Shown: positions 8,358-17,350, counted from the first letter of the stretch. The stretch is 64,000 nucleotides of DNA from Kitasatospora cineracea (GCF_003751605.1 NZ_RJVJ01000001.1:1240001-1304000), one strand, 5' to 3'. The notes: a model not told the origin generated them from the sequence alone. Made by a program: numbers and translations.

Positions 8358-8746
8358 CGGGTGCCATCCCCGGGCGGGCGGCCGAGGATGTCGCGCAGCG
8401 CGGCGGCCTGGTCGCCGTCGATGCCGGCGACGAAGCGCAGCAGGGTCTCGCGCTGGTCGGCGCTCTCGCCGAGGGCTTCGCGCATCAGGTCGGCGGCGTG
8501 CTCCTCTCGGGTGCGGGTGGGCCGGTAGATCCAGGCCCGGCCTTCCTTGTGGCGCTGCAGCCAGCCCTTTTGGTGGAGGTTGTCGGCGACGGTGGTGACG
8601 GTGGTGTAGGCGATCGGCCGGGTGCGGTTGAGGTCGTCGACGATCTCACGGACGCTGGCGGGCCTGTTCCAGGCCCACAGGCGTTCCATGATGTCGGCTT
8701 CCAAGTGGCCGAACCCTCGCACGGCGCTGCTCCCCTCGCTCTTCAC
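8354..8746 (-). CDS. BlaI/MecI-family transcriptional repressor
   Basis: A 130-residue winged-helix repressor starting with GTG. The family core is visible: FGHLEADIMERLWAWNRPASVREIVDDL, then AYTTVTTVADNLHQKGWLQRHKEGRAWIYRP. It is translationally coupled to the M56 peptidase and divergent from the NlpC/P60 gene. A 25-bp palindrome (8790-8814) lies in the divergent promoter region and a near-identical one lies before ccsB (9977-10001). These are the obvious operators, so the regulon should include both envelope genes and probably the repressor itself. BlaI proteins bind such dyads as dimers and are cleaved by the partner protease. Confidence 0.92.
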   Translation of the reverse strand: MKSEGSSAVRGFGHLEADIMERLWAWNRPASVREIVDDLNRTRPIAYTTVTTVADNLHQKGWLQRHKEGRAWIYRPTRTREEHAADLMREALGESADQRETLLRFVAGIDGDQAAALRDILGRPPGDGTR

Positions 8747-8789
8747 CTGGACACCTTACGGCCGGGGGCGCCTTGGACGGCGACCGCAT

Positions 8790-8814
8790 CATCTTCTATC
8801 GTCCCTAGAAGATG
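8790..8814. promoter_or_regulatory. BlaI-type operator 1
   Basis: CATCTTCTA and TAGAAGATG form perfect 9-bp arms around a 7-bp spacer, centred at 8802, between the divergent blaI-type and NlpC/P60 genes. The arms share the core TCTTCTA-N7-TAGAAGA with the site at 9977-10001. The core differs from the TACA/TGTA operators of staphylococcal BlaI. Confidence 0.75.
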
Positions 8815-8882
8815 CGTTCCGGTACTCCGGCGCGCGCCTGTCCCGCCTGCTCGATGCCCGGACGACCGAAGGAGCCGCAGCC

Positions 8883-9914
8883 GTGGGTACCCGACGCAAA
8901 CCGAACCCGCCCAGCCGCACCCGATTGACCCTGCTGGCGACCGCGGCGGCCGGCAGCGCACTGCTGTCGGGTGCCCCGGGGGCGCAGGCGGAGCCGAAGC
9001 CCTCGGTGGAGAGCGTCAAGGCCCAGGTCGAGGACCTCAACGAGCAGGCCGAGGTGTCGATCGAGAAGTTCAACGGCATCGAGGAGCGGCGCGCCAAACT
9101 CCAGCAGCAGGTCACGCAGATCCAGGACCAGGTGGCCGCCGGACAGGGCACGTTGAACGAGCTGAGCAGCGGGCTGGGGGCGCTGGCCGCCGAGCAGTAC
9201 CGCAGTGGCAGCCTCGATCCGACCGTGCAGCTCATGCTGAGCGGCAACCCGGACGACTACCTGCAGCGCGCCTCCGCCCAAGAACAGCTTGCCGACAGCC
9301 AGGCCGGGCTGCTCAAGCAGGTCCAAGAGCAGCAGCGCAGGCTGGACCAGCAGCGCAGTGAGGCGACCGCTGCCCTGGCCGAGCTCGACAGCATGGTGCG
9401 GCAGTCGGCGCAGGAGAAGCAGCTCGTCCAGGGCAAGCTGGCCGAGGCTCAGCGCTTGCTGAACTCGCTGAGCGCCGCGGACCGGGTCCGGGTCAACGCG
9501 CAGGACGCCGGCAACCGCGCCTCCCGGGATGCGGCCCGCACCCCGGTGGTCTCCGGGCCGGTATCGGGGCGGGCGGCGGCCGCGATCCAGTTCGCCACCG
9601 CCCAGTTGGGCAAGCCCTACATCTGGGGCGGGACCGGCCCGGCGGGCTACGACTGCTCCGGGTTGACCCTGAAGGCGTGGGCTGCGGCGGGGGTGTCGCT
9701 GCCCCGCGTCTCGCAGTCCCAGTGGAACGCCGGCACCCGGATCGCCAAGGCCGACCTGCAGCCCGGCGACCTGGTGTTCTTCTACTCGGACCTGCACCAC
9801 GTGGGCCTCTACATCGGAGGCGGCAACATGATCCACGCACCCCGGACGGGCAAGAACGTCGAGGTGCAGTCGATCTCCGTGATGCCGTACGTCGGCGCGG
9901 TCCGCCCCGGCTAG
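8883..9914 (+). CDS. secreted NlpC/P60 peptidoglycan hydrolase with coiled coil
   Basis: A 343-residue exported protein; the GTG start follows GAAGGAG by seven bases. After a signal peptide (LTLLATAAAGSALLSGAPGAQA), residues of about 40-215 form a long coiled coil (VKAQVEDLNEQAEV to LNSL). The C-terminal NlpC/P60 domain carries the catalytic Cys in YDCSGLTLKAW and His in HHVGLYIGGG, followed by NMIHAP. The architecture matches RipA-like endopeptidases that cut peptide stems of peptidoglycan, with the coil holding the enzyme inactive until needed. A BlaI-type operator lies 69 bp upstream, so expression should follow the BlaI/M56 signal. Confidence 0.92.
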   Translation: MGTRRKPNPPSRTRLTLLATAAAGSALLSGAPGAQAEPKPSVESVKAQVEDLNEQAEVSIEKFNGIEERRAKLQQQVTQIQDQVAAGQGTLNELSSGLGALAAEQYRSGSLDPTVQLMLSGNPDDYLQRASAQEQLADSQAGLLKQVQEQQRRLDQQRSEATAALAELDSMVRQSAQEKQLVQGKLAEAQRLLNSLSAADRVRVNAQDAGNRASRDAARTPVVSGPVSGRAAAAIQFATAQLGKPYIWGGTGPAGYDCSGLTLKAWAAAGVSLPRVSQSQWNAGTRIAKADLQPGDLVFFYSDLHHVGLYIGGGNMIHAPRTGKNVEVQSISVMPYVGAVRPG

Positions 9915-9976
9915 AGCGCCGCACCGCCCCGCTCCCCTTCTCCGCCGTTCCGCCCGCACGGCCGCGCCATGCCCAG

Positions 9977-10001
9977 GATCTTCTAGGGAGCCTAGAAGAT
10001 C
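9977..10001. promoter_or_regulatory. BlaI-type operator 2
   Basis: GATCTTCTAG and CTAGAAGATC form perfect 10-bp arms around a 5-bp spacer, centred at 9989, between the NlpC/P60 stop and the ccsB start (27 bp away). It shares TCTTCTA-N7-TAGAAGA with the site at 8790-8814. Confidence 0.75.
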
Positions 10002-10028
10002 TTCCGTGCCCACCGAGGGAAGACACCC

Positions 10029-11093
10029 GTGAATCCCGCCAGTCCTCTCGTAGAGGTCAGCGACAAGCTGCTCTACGGCGCCCTCGCCGTCTACGCGCTC
10101 GCCTTCCTCGCCTGCTGCCTGGAATGGGCGTTCGGCAGCGGCAGCCCGGTGCGCCGGCACCTGGCTGCCCCGCCCGCCGAAGCCTCATCGGCGGCCCCGG
10201 TGGGCGGGATCCGGGTCGTGGTGCGCGAAAGGGGCGGCGGGGTCGTGGTCCACGAGCGCGGCACCGTCCGCACGGCCGAGGCGCCGGGCGGAGGCGGCCC
10301 GAGCGGGGACAGCGAGCGGGCGGACCTGCTCGGGCGGATCGGCATCTCCCTGACCGTGCTGGCGTTCCTGCTGAACTCGGCGACCGTACTGGCCCGGGGC
10401 GTGGCCACCGGGCGGGCGCCCTGGGGCAACATGTTCGAGTTCTCCATCGCCTTCGGGTGGGCCGTCGCGGGCGCGTTCGTCGCGCTGCTGGCCACCCCCC
10501 GCGGGCGGGGGCACCGCTGGCTGGCGGTGCCGGTCAACGGGACGGTGCTGCTGACACTCGGCCTGGCCGCCACCGTCTTCTACACCGACTCCGGCCCGCT
10601 GGTGCCCGCCCTCCAGTCGTACTGGCTGGCCATCCACGTATCGGCGGCCGTTGTCTGCGGCGGGGTCTTCCACGTCGCCGCTTTCGCCGCCCTGCTGTTC
10701 CTGGCCCGTGAACGCTACGAGCGCCGCACCGCCCAGGGCGCGGCGCCGACCCGCCTGGCGGGCATCTGGCGCAGGCTGCCCAGCGCGCGGACCCTCGACA
10801 ACGCCTCCTACCGGCTCAACGCCCTGGTCTTCCCGCTGTGGACGTTCGCCATCATCGCCGGGGCGATCTGGGCCGAGGCCGCCTGGGGACGGTTCTGGGG
10901 CTGGGATCCGAAGGAGACCTGGGCCTTCATCACCTGGGCCGCCTACGCCGCCTACTTCCACGCCCGCTCTACCGCGGGCTGGAAGGGCCGCAAGGCCGCG
11001 ACCGTCTCCCTGCTGGCCTTCGCCTGCTTCGTCTTCAACTACTACGGCGTCAACCTGCTCATCAACGGCCTGCACTCCTACTCCGGAGTCTGA
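10029..11093 (+). CDS. ccsB: cytochrome c biogenesis protein CcsB/ResC-like
   Basis: A 354-residue polytopic membrane protein of the haem-handling CcsA/CcsB family. The tryptophan-rich motif WGRFWGWDPKETWAFITW near the C terminus is diagnostic, and conserved His residues lie in helices such as YWLAIHVSAAVVCGGVFHVAA. An N-terminal helix is followed by a long Ala/Gly/Val-rich loop (residues about 45-100), then the core helices. It exports or presents haem for covalent attachment to cytochrome c with ResB, which is not in this window. The GTG start has GAGGGA upstream. The BlaI-type operator just upstream puts it under the same control as the NlpC/P60 gene. Confidence 0.92.
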   Translation: MNPASPLVEVSDKLLYGALAVYALAFLACCLEWAFGSGSPVRRHLAAPPAEASSAAPVGGIRVVVRERGGGVVVHERGTVRTAEAPGGGGPSGDSERADLLGRIGISLTVLAFLLNSATVLARGVATGRAPWGNMFEFSIAFGWAVAGAFVALLATPRGRGHRWLAVPVNGTVLLTLGLAATVFYTDSGPLVPALQSYWLAIHVSAAVVCGGVFHVAAFAALLFLARERYERRTAQGAAPTRLAGIWRRLPSARTLDNASYRLNALVFPLWTFAIIAGAIWAEAAWGRFWGWDPKETWAFITWAAYAAYFHARSTAGWKGRKAATVSLLAFACFVFNYYGVNLLINGLHSYSGV

Positions 11094-11136
11094 CCCGCTG
11101 CCACCACCCGCCCCAGGACAAGGGAAAACCACCACC

Positions 11137-11370
11137 ATGACCTACCCGCCCGCGCCCTCCCCGCGGCCGCCCTCCTGCCCCCGCTGCACCGGACCGATGG
11201 CCGGCTACCAGCGGGCCGACGTGCCGGTGCAGTACTGCGAGCGCTGCACCGGGGTCTTCCTCGACCTCGCCGCACTCGAACAGATCGTGGCCGTCGAAGC
11301 CGCCGCCCGCACAGCCGCGCCGCAACTCGCCCACCACGCCCCGCACGGCCCCGTCCCGCCCAGGTTCTGA
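11137..11370 (+). CDS. small zinc-ribbon (TFIIB-type) protein
   Basis: A 77-residue protein with two Cys pairs, SCPRCTGPM and QYCERCTGVFLD, separated by 18 residues. This is the zf-TFIIB-like ribbon seen in many small bacterial proteins. The tail is His/Pro-rich. It lies 43 bp after ccsB on the same strand and 46 bp before the LCP gene, so it may share their transcript. Molecular role unknown; zinc binding is expected from the Cys pattern. Confidence 0.82.
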   Translation: MTYPPAPSPRPPSCPRCTGPMAGYQRADVPVQYCERCTGVFLDLAALEQIVAVEAAARTAAPQLAHHAPHGPVPPRF

Positions 11371-11416
11371 CCTGGCAGAGCTGCCCTGCCAGGCAGCGCA
11401 CCCCTTGTGAGAGCCC

Positions 11417-12982
11417 ATGCCACCCGCCCGCCCCCGCCCCGGCGACCTTGGCCACACACCCCACCGCTCCGACCGGCCTGCCCGCCGCGCACCGCGCCCC
11501 GACCGGCGCAGGCGCAGGCCCAAGGCGCAGCGGCGGCGCACGGCACGCCGGCGCATCGCCCTGGCCCTGGCCGCGGTGCTCGTCCTGGTCGGCGGCAGCG
11601 GCTGCGCCCTGTACCTGCGCCTCAGCAGCAACATCTCCTCCTTCGACGCCTCCGGGCTGAGCACCAGCCGGCCCACGCCGCCGAGCCCGGCCGCCGACGG
11701 GAGCACCCCGCTGAACGTGCTGCTGATCGGCTCCGACGCCCGCGGCGGCGGCAACCAGGACCTGGGCGGCGGTGAGGTGGGCGGGGCCCGTTCCGACACC
11801 ACGGTGCTGCTGCACATCTACGCCGACCGGCGCCGGGCGGTGGCCGTCTCCTTCCCCCGCGACGCGCTGGTGGAGATAGCCGCCTGCAAACTCCCCGACG
11901 GGACGTGGACCAAGCCCCAGCCCAACACCATGTTCAATGCCGCCTTCTCCGTCGGCGACAGCGACCAGGGCAACCCCGCCTGCACGCAGAACACCGTGGA
12001 GAAGCTCACCGGCCTGCGGATCGACCACACCGTCGTCGTGGACTTCAAGGGCCTGGCCGCGATCACCGACGCCCTGGGCGGCGTGGAGGTGTGCCTGCCC
12101 AACGCCGTCTACGAGAAGGACCTCGACCCCAACCTCCCCTCCAAGGGGCGCCTGCTGTATCCCCAGGGCCCGCAGAAGGTCTCCGGCCAAGCCGCCCTCG
12201 ACTACGTCCGGCTGCGGCACGGCATCGGCGACGGCTCCGACATCGGCCGGATGAAACGCCAGCAGGCGTTCCTCGCCTCGGTCATCCGCGACGTCAAGAA
12301 ACGCGGCATGGCCCCGACTGTGCTGCTTCCGCTGGCCGACGCGGCCACCAAGTCGCTCACCGTCGACCCCGGCCTGGCCTCCGCCGCCAAACTGGCCGCG
12401 TTCGCTGGCTCCCTGAAGGACATCGACCCGGCGAACATCCGCTTCCTGACCACCCCCTGGCGCTACCAGGGCGCCCGCGTCGCACTGCTCCAGCCCGACA
12501 CCGAGCAGCTCTGGACGGCCCTGCGCGCCGACCGGCCGCTCGACGCACCCGCACCGCAGGCCAGCACTCCGCCCTCACCGGCCCCCTCGACGCCGGCGCC
12601 CAGCGGCGCGGGCGCCGCCGTCACCGTCCTCAACGGCACCACGGTGCCCGGCCTGGCCGCCCGCGCCGACGAGGACCTGCGCGCCGCGGGCTTCACCGTC
12701 ACCGCCACCGGCAACACCCCCGCCCGCGAGCGCAGCGCCACCACCGTGATCGGCTACGGAACAGGCCAAGAGAGCGCCGCACGCCAACTGGCCGCCCTCT
12801 TCCCCGGCTCCCGCCTGCAGACCCGCACCGGCACCGCACTCGTCCTCACCCTCGGCGACGACTACGCCGCGCGCCCGGCCCCCACGAGCACCCCCGCGCC
12901 GGGCGGGGCGCTGCCCGGCAGCGTCCTGGAGCAGAGCCGCACCGCAGCCGACGACAGCTGCGGCAACCTCTCCTACGGCTGA
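11417..12982 (+). CDS. LytR-CpsA-Psr (LCP) family cell-wall ligase
   Basis: A 521-residue protein with a very Arg-rich cytoplasmic N terminus, one membrane helix (IALALAAVLVLVGGSGCALYL), an extracellular LCP domain and a C-terminal LytR_C domain. Visible LCP features include LNVLLIGSDARGGG, RSDTTVLLHIYADRR, VSFPRDALVEI, the Asp in LGGVEVCLPNAV, and DYVRLRHGIGDGSDIGRMKRQQ with the substrate-binding Arg residues. LCP enzymes transfer lipid-linked glycopolymers onto peptidoglycan. Residues after about 375 form a Pro-rich linker and then VTVLNGTTVPGLAARA, the LytR_C start. The gene ends 13 bp from the convergent copC-copD fusion. Confidence 0.93.
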   Translation: MPPARPRPGDLGHTPHRSDRPARRAPRPDRRRRRPKAQRRRTARRRIALALAAVLVLVGGSGCALYLRLSSNISSFDASGLSTSRPTPPSPAADGSTPLNVLLIGSDARGGGNQDLGGGEVGGARSDTTVLLHIYADRRRAVAVSFPRDALVEIAACKLPDGTWTKPQPNTMFNAAFSVGDSDQGNPACTQNTVEKLTGLRIDHTVVVDFKGLAAITDALGGVEVCLPNAVYEKDLDPNLPSKGRLLYPQGPQKVSGQAALDYVRLRHGIGDGSDIGRMKRQQAFLASVIRDVKKRGMAPTVLLPLADAATKSLTVDPGLASAAKLAAFAGSLKDIDPANIRFLTTPWRYQGARVALLQPDTEQLWTALRADRPLDAPAPQASTPPSPAPSTPAPSGAGAAVTVLNGTTVPGLAARADEDLRAAGFTVTATGNTPARERSATTVIGYGTGQESAARQLAALFPGSRLQTRTGTALVLTLGDDYAARPAPTSTPAPGGALPGSVLEQSRTAADDSCGNLSYG

Positions 12983-12995
12983 CGCCCGGAGCCCG

Positions 12996-14846
12996 TCAGC
13001 CGACCTTCAACGGCTTGCTCTCGGTGACCTGGTCGATGTCGGAGGAGCGGACGGTCACCGACACCATCCACTCCCCGGCAATCGGCAAGAACGCCTCGGC
13101 GCTCCAGCGCCCGTTCCCGGCCTTGGCCAGTGGGGCCTGCAGCGGACCCAGGTCCCGGTCGGGGAGCGTGAAGGCCACCTGGACGTCGGGGACGTCCACC
13201 GCCTGCCCGTCGGCACCCGTCACACGCAGCGTCAGCTCGTTGCGTCCGACGGCCGCCGGTCCGAGCGAGACGACGGCGGTGCCGCGGGCCCCGGGGGCAG
13301 AGCCGCCGGTGTCGTAGGGGACGGTGAGCTCCACAGCACGCCCCGCGGGGACGGGCCGGGCTGCCTGAGCCGCCGCGCGGGCCGCCGCCTGAGTGCCTCG
13401 GCCGGGCGGGGTCGCGGTCAGTACGGCGGTCAGCGCCACGACCGCCACCGCCGCCACGGCCTCGGTCAGCACCGGCCCGCGCAGCCGGAGCGGAGCACGA
13501 TCTGCGGGTGCTGCCCGAGGCGGCCCGGGCTCCGCCCCGCCGGGCCCGGCGCCGACGAGCACTGCCGCCCGCGGCGCGGCGACCCAGGCGGCCACTGCCT
13601 CCGAGGTTTCCGGGGCGCGGTGGCGGGTGCGGCTGCGTGAGAGGCGGGCCGCGGCGAGGACCGTGACCACCCCGGCGCTCTTGGCCAGCAGCAGCCGGCC
13701 GTAGAGGGTGCCGAACAGCGCGCTCCACGAGCCCACGTCGCGCCACGACTGGTAGAGGCCGGTTGCGACGAGCACCGCCATGCAGACCAGCGCGACCCGG
13801 GAGTAGCGCCGGACGGCCTGCACGGGCATCTCGCTGCGCACCAGCGCCAGCAGGCAGACCAGGCCGCCCAGCCACACGCCCATCGCCAGCGTGTGCGCCA
13901 TGTCCAGCGGCAGGGCCAGGCCCGGCTGCACCCCGGCCGAGGAATGGCCCGCCACCGACCAGGTCGCGCACAGCGCGCACCCCAGGACGACGCACGCGGC
14001 GGCCAGAAAGGCCCGGGTGCGTGCGGCATGCGGCTGCCGGTCGTCGGCCGGGAAGCGCGAGAGGAGCAGGGACAGCAGCGCCCCGGCCACGACCAGCAGC
14101 AGCAAGCGGGCCAGCAGGGCCTGGCCGAAGCGGCCCTCGACCGTGGCGCGCAGCAGCGAAAAGTCGCCCACGCCGGCGAGGCCGGTGCCGCGGTCGTAGG
14201 GGCCGCGCAGCAGCAGCACCGCCGTGCTGGCCAGGAACAGCCCGCACCAGCCGGTCATCAGCAGGCGCTGCAGGGCCCGGGTGGCTGCCGCGGCGGGCCA
14301 GCAGACGAGGGTGAAGGCGACGGCCCCGGCGAGCAGGGCGAAGGCGAGGTAGGCGGCGGTGCGCGCCGCGGTGTCGAGGACCTCGACCAGCGGGTCGGGG
14401 CGCAGGACGGCCGCCATCTTCACGCTGGTGCTCGATGGCGCGCCCACGGAGAAGGTGAAGGCACCGCCGATGGCGTGGGAGTCCTCGGAGATGACCCGCC
14501 ACGCCACGGTGTAGGTGCCGTGTGCGGCAGCGGCCTTCACCGTGACCTGGACCTGGTCGCCCTTGCCGGTGAGGTGGGGGTCGCCCGCGTCCACCGGTAG
14601 GCCCTGCGGGTCCAGGACGCGCACGGAGTCGGCCGAACGCAGCGACACCGCCTCGCTGAAGACCAGGGTGACGGTGGCCGGCGCGCTCGCCACGACGGAG
14701 CCCGCCACCGGGTCGGTGGCGACGAGGTCGGCATGCGCGGACGCGGCGTTCGTGCCGAGGCCGAGCGCCAGCAGCAGCGTGAGCAGGGCCAGGGCAGTGG
14801 CGCGCAGAGCGCGCCGCGCCCCGGCGCGGCGAAAGGTCGTCGACAC
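12996..14846 (-). CDS. CopC-CopD fusion copper-resistance membrane protein
   Basis: A 616-residue protein from a GTG start. A signal peptide ends at ASAHADLVATDP, leaving an N-terminal His as in CopC, followed by the CopC fold (TLVFSEAVSLRSADSVRV; EDSHAIGGAFTFSVG) to about residue 125. Eight or more helices of a CopD domain follow, with His in WSVAGHSSAG and in LDMAHTLAMGVWLGGLVCLLAL. The C-terminal ~130 residues are an extracytoplasmic beta domain (AVELTVPYDTGG to SKPLKVG). CopC binds copper outside the membrane and CopD is proposed to import it. It is convergent with the LCP gene. A CopC and a CopD-CtaG fusion are encoded separately at 19461-22071. Confidence 0.92.
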   Translation of the reverse strand: MSTTFRRAGARRALRATALALLTLLLALGLGTNAASAHADLVATDPVAGSVVASAPATVTLVFSEAVSLRSADSVRVLDPQGLPVDAGDPHLTGKGDQVQVTVKAAAAHGTYTVAWRVISEDSHAIGGAFTFSVGAPSSTSVKMAAVLRPDPLVEVLDTAARTAAYLAFALLAGAVAFTLVCWPAAAATRALQRLLMTGWCGLFLASTAVLLLRGPYDRGTGLAGVGDFSLLRATVEGRFGQALLARLLLLVVAGALLSLLLSRFPADDRQPHAARTRAFLAAACVVLGCALCATWSVAGHSSAGVQPGLALPLDMAHTLAMGVWLGGLVCLLALVRSEMPVQAVRRYSRVALVCMAVLVATGLYQSWRDVGSWSALFGTLYGRLLLAKSAGVVTVLAAARLSRSRTRHRAPETSEAVAAWVAAPRAAVLVGAGPGGAEPGPPRAAPADRAPLRLRGPVLTEAVAAVAVVALTAVLTATPPGRGTQAAARAAAQAARPVPAGRAVELTVPYDTGGSAPGARGTAVVSLGPAAVGRNELTLRVTGADGQAVDVPDVQVAFTLPDRDLGPLQAPLAKAGNGRWSAEAFLPIAGEWMVSVTVRSSDIDQVTESKPLKVG

Positions 14847-14990
14847 GGGCCGCTCCGGTGGGGGTTCGGGTGGGGTCCGGCCGGCCGAGGACTTCCCGGT
14901 CGCACGTGCACAGCCCGGCCGCCGTTGGAGCTTAGGCACTCCGCTGTGAGCACCCGGCGCGGGCGCGCCCGAGAAGGGCGCGTCCCTGAC

Positions 14991-15030
14991 CCGGACGGAC
15001 CGCACACCCGCAGGTGCGCGGCCCGTCCGG
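14991..15030 (-). terminator. hairpin downstream of the SulP gene
   Basis: CCGGACGG at 14991-14998 pairs with CCGTCCGG at 15023-15030, just past the SulP stop on the minus strand. It has a GC-rich stem without a T-tract, common for high-GC actinobacteria. Confidence 0.5.
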
Positions 15031-15045
15031 CCTGCCGACGGCCCG

Positions 15046-16569
15046 TCAGGCGGCAGCGGTGGCTGCGAGGGGCGGCTCCCATCTGATGCCGGTGGTGCCG
15101 TGGGCGCCGTGCCGGGCGGCCCAGGTCAGCAGGGCGGTGCGGCAGGCGTGGTCGAGGTGGCGCAGACCGCTCCAGTCCAGGTGGACGGCGCGGCCGGCGG
15201 GCAGGGATTCGAGGGTGTCGAGCAGACGGGGCAGGCGCAGGAAGGTGGCGTTGCCGCTCAGGCGGACCTCCAGCGGGCCGCCGGGCCCGCCGTCGGCGAG
15301 GTCGATGTGCAGCTGGGAGGTCTGCCAGGCGCTCTTGGCGACGGCGAGGACCACACCGAGCAGCACACCCTCGAACAGGTTGGTGAACACGATGGCGGTA
15401 GTGGTGGCGGCCATGACGGCGAGTTCGCCGCGGTGGCCGCGCCACAGCGCACCGAGCGGGCGCACCGGGATGAGCTTGGCCCCGGCGTGGATCAGGACGC
15501 CGCCGAGCACGGCGAGCGGGATCAGCCCGAGGACGGCCGGGAGCAGGGCGGCGAACAGCAGCAGCCACAGCCCGTGCAGGATCCGGGAGGCCTTGGTGCG
15601 GGCCCCGGCCTGGACGTTGGCGGCGCTGCGCACGATCACCGCGGTCAACGGCAGCGCCCCGAGCAGGCCGCACAGCGTGTTGCCGATGCCCTGGGCGGCC
15701 AGTTCGCGGTCGTAGTCGGTTCGCGGCCCGTGGTGCATCTGGTCGACGGCGGCGGCGCTGAACAGGCTCTCGGCGGAGGCGATGAGCGCGAAGGCGAGAA
15801 CGGTGCCCAAGCCGGCGGTGGTCGCGACCGCAGCGATGCCTTCGCCGGTGGGCAGGGCCAACGCCCCGGCCAGGCCGTCGACCCGCACCCGGGGCACGTC
15901 CAGGCCGAAGACCGCGGTGGCCGCGGCGGCGAGCGCGACGGCGGCCAGAGGGGCGGGCACCGCGCGCACCGGCCCGGGCAGCTTCTTCCAGAAGGTCAGC
16001 AGGGCGACGGTCGCGGCGCCCATCAGCAGCGCGGTGGTCGCGGCCCGGCCGGTGAACCAGTCGGCGGCCAGCCCGGGCAGGTGGGTGATCTTCCCGCCGC
16101 CGCTGCCGGGCGCGGTGCGTCCGGAGACGGCGTACAGCTGGCCGAGGATCAGGATCAGGCCGATGCCGGCCAGCATGCCGTGCACGACGGACAGCGAGAT
16201 CGCCCGGAACCAGCGGCCCATCCGGGCCAGGCCCATGGCGATCTGGAGCAGCCCGGCGGCGAGCACCAGCACGCCGAGCGAGCCGAGGCCGAAGCGCTGC
16301 ACGGCGTCGAACACGAGGACGGTCAGGCCCGCCGCAGGGCCGCTGACCTGGAGGCTGCTGCCGGGCAGCAGGCCCACCACGAGGCCGCCGACGATGCCGG
16401 TGACCAGCCCGCGCTCGGCGGGCACGCCGGAGGCGACGGCGACGCCGACGCACAGCGGGACGGCGACCAGGAAGACCACCAGCGAGGCGGGCAGGTCCTG
16501 GCGCCAGTGGGCGAGCGCGCCGCGCAGCACCGCAGCGGGCCCGGTGGGGTTCGTCTCGGTGGTGTTCAC
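15046..16569 (-). CDS. SulP-family anion (bicarbonate/sulfate) transporter with STAS domain
   Basis: A 507-residue transporter with about 12 helices followed by a C-terminal STAS domain (from about residue 410: SAWQTSQLHIDLADGG, VRLSGNATFLRLPRLLDTL, VHLDWSGLRHLDHACRTALL). Family marks in the core include SLQVSGPAAGLTVLVFD and AESLFSAAAVDQMHHGPRTDYDRELAAQG. Its GTG start overlaps the stop of the carbonic anhydrase gene by four bases, so the two are co-translated. In SulP systems paired with carbonic anhydrase the substrate is usually bicarbonate, so this pair most likely imports and equilibrates inorganic carbon. Sulfate transport cannot be ruled out from sequence. Confidence 0.92.
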   Translation of the reverse strand: MNTTETNPTGPAAVLRGALAHWRQDLPASLVVFLVAVPLCVGVAVASGVPAERGLVTGIVGGLVVGLLPGSSLQVSGPAAGLTVLVFDAVQRFGLGSLGVLVLAAGLLQIAMGLARMGRWFRAISLSVVHGMLAGIGLILILGQLYAVSGRTAPGSGGGKITHLPGLAADWFTGRAATTALLMGAATVALLTFWKKLPGPVRAVPAPLAAVALAAAATAVFGLDVPRVRVDGLAGALALPTGEGIAAVATTAGLGTVLAFALIASAESLFSAAAVDQMHHGPRTDYDRELAAQGIGNTLCGLLGALPLTAVIVRSAANVQAGARTKASRILHGLWLLLFAALLPAVLGLIPLAVLGGVLIHAGAKLIPVRPLGALWRGHRGELAVMAATTTAIVFTNLFEGVLLGVVLAVAKSAWQTSQLHIDLADGGPGGPLEVRLSGNATFLRLPRLLDTLESLPAGRAVHLDWSGLRHLDHACRTALLTWAARHGAHGTTGIRWEPPLAATAAA

Positions 16570-17165
16570 AGCGGCAGGTACCCCCGCTCGGATCCGAGGA
16601 GGACCGCTCCGGTGTGGACCTCGTAGAACCAGGCGTGCAGGTTCAGCGTGCCTTCGGCCAGGCGGCGGGCGACGCCGGGGTAGCCGCGCAGGCGCTCCAG
16701 CTGGGCATCGATGTTGCGCTGGACGGGCAGGGCGAGGTCGTCGGCCTCGGCGTCGGGGAGCGGCGCGAGGTGGCGGGCGGGCGGGGCCGCGTGCTGGAGC
16801 CAGCTGTGCACGGCCGGGGCGCTGGAGAGGTCCTCGGAGCGGACCAGGGCTTTGACGGCCCCGCAGTGGGAGTGCCCGCACACGATGATGTCGGGGACGC
16901 GCAGGATGCTGACGGCGTACTCGATCGTGGCCCGCTCGCCGCTGGGCGTGCCGGTGTTGTAGGCGGGGACGATGTTGCCGGCGGTGCGGAGTTCGAAGAG
17001 CTGGCCGGGTTCGGCGCCGGTGATCAGGGCGGGGACGACCCGGGAGTCGGAGCAGGTGATGAACAGCGCTTCGGGGCTCTGTCCGGCGCGGTGCCGGGTG
17101 AGGTCGTGTCCGCGGTCGGCCGAGCGCCGCGGGTAGGCGCGGGCGTGCCGGGTCAGGGACTGCAT
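16566..17165 (-). CDS. beta-class carbonic anhydrase (second copy)
   Basis: A 199-residue enzyme with the zinc-site residues CSDSR (near residue 41) and GHSHCGAV (near residue 103). The ATG is preceded by AAGGAG with seven bases of spacing. It is translationally coupled to the SulP transporter downstream and lies 185 bp downstream of the LRC protein gene at 17351-17719 on the same strand. The order LRC protein, carbonic anhydrase, transporter parallels the plus-strand pair at 4022-5100, so the two loci look like diverged duplicates. It is cytoplasmic and interconverts CO2 and bicarbonate. Confidence 0.94.
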   Translation of the reverse strand: MQSLTRHARAYPRRSADRGHDLTRHRAGQSPEALFITCSDSRVVPALITGAEPGQLFELRTAGNIVPAYNTGTPSGERATIEYAVSILRVPDIIVCGHSHCGAVKALVRSEDLSSAPAVHSWLQHAAPPARHLAPLPDAEADDLALPVQRNIDAQLERLRGYPGVARRLAEGTLNLHAWFYEVHTGAVLLGSERGYLPL

Positions 17166-17350
17166 GAGAAGTCTCCTTCTGCCGCCTCGGCGGTGGCCGG
17201 GCGGCGGGCTGCGTGGCGTGGTCGGCGCAAGCGGGCCGGTGGGCGCGTCGCGGCCGCCCCGCGGCCCCGGAAGGCCGAGTGAAGCGGGACGTGGCACCGG
17301 GGCAGGAGCGTTGCGGTGCGGGTGCGGCGGCTTTCAGCCCGCGGGCGCTG

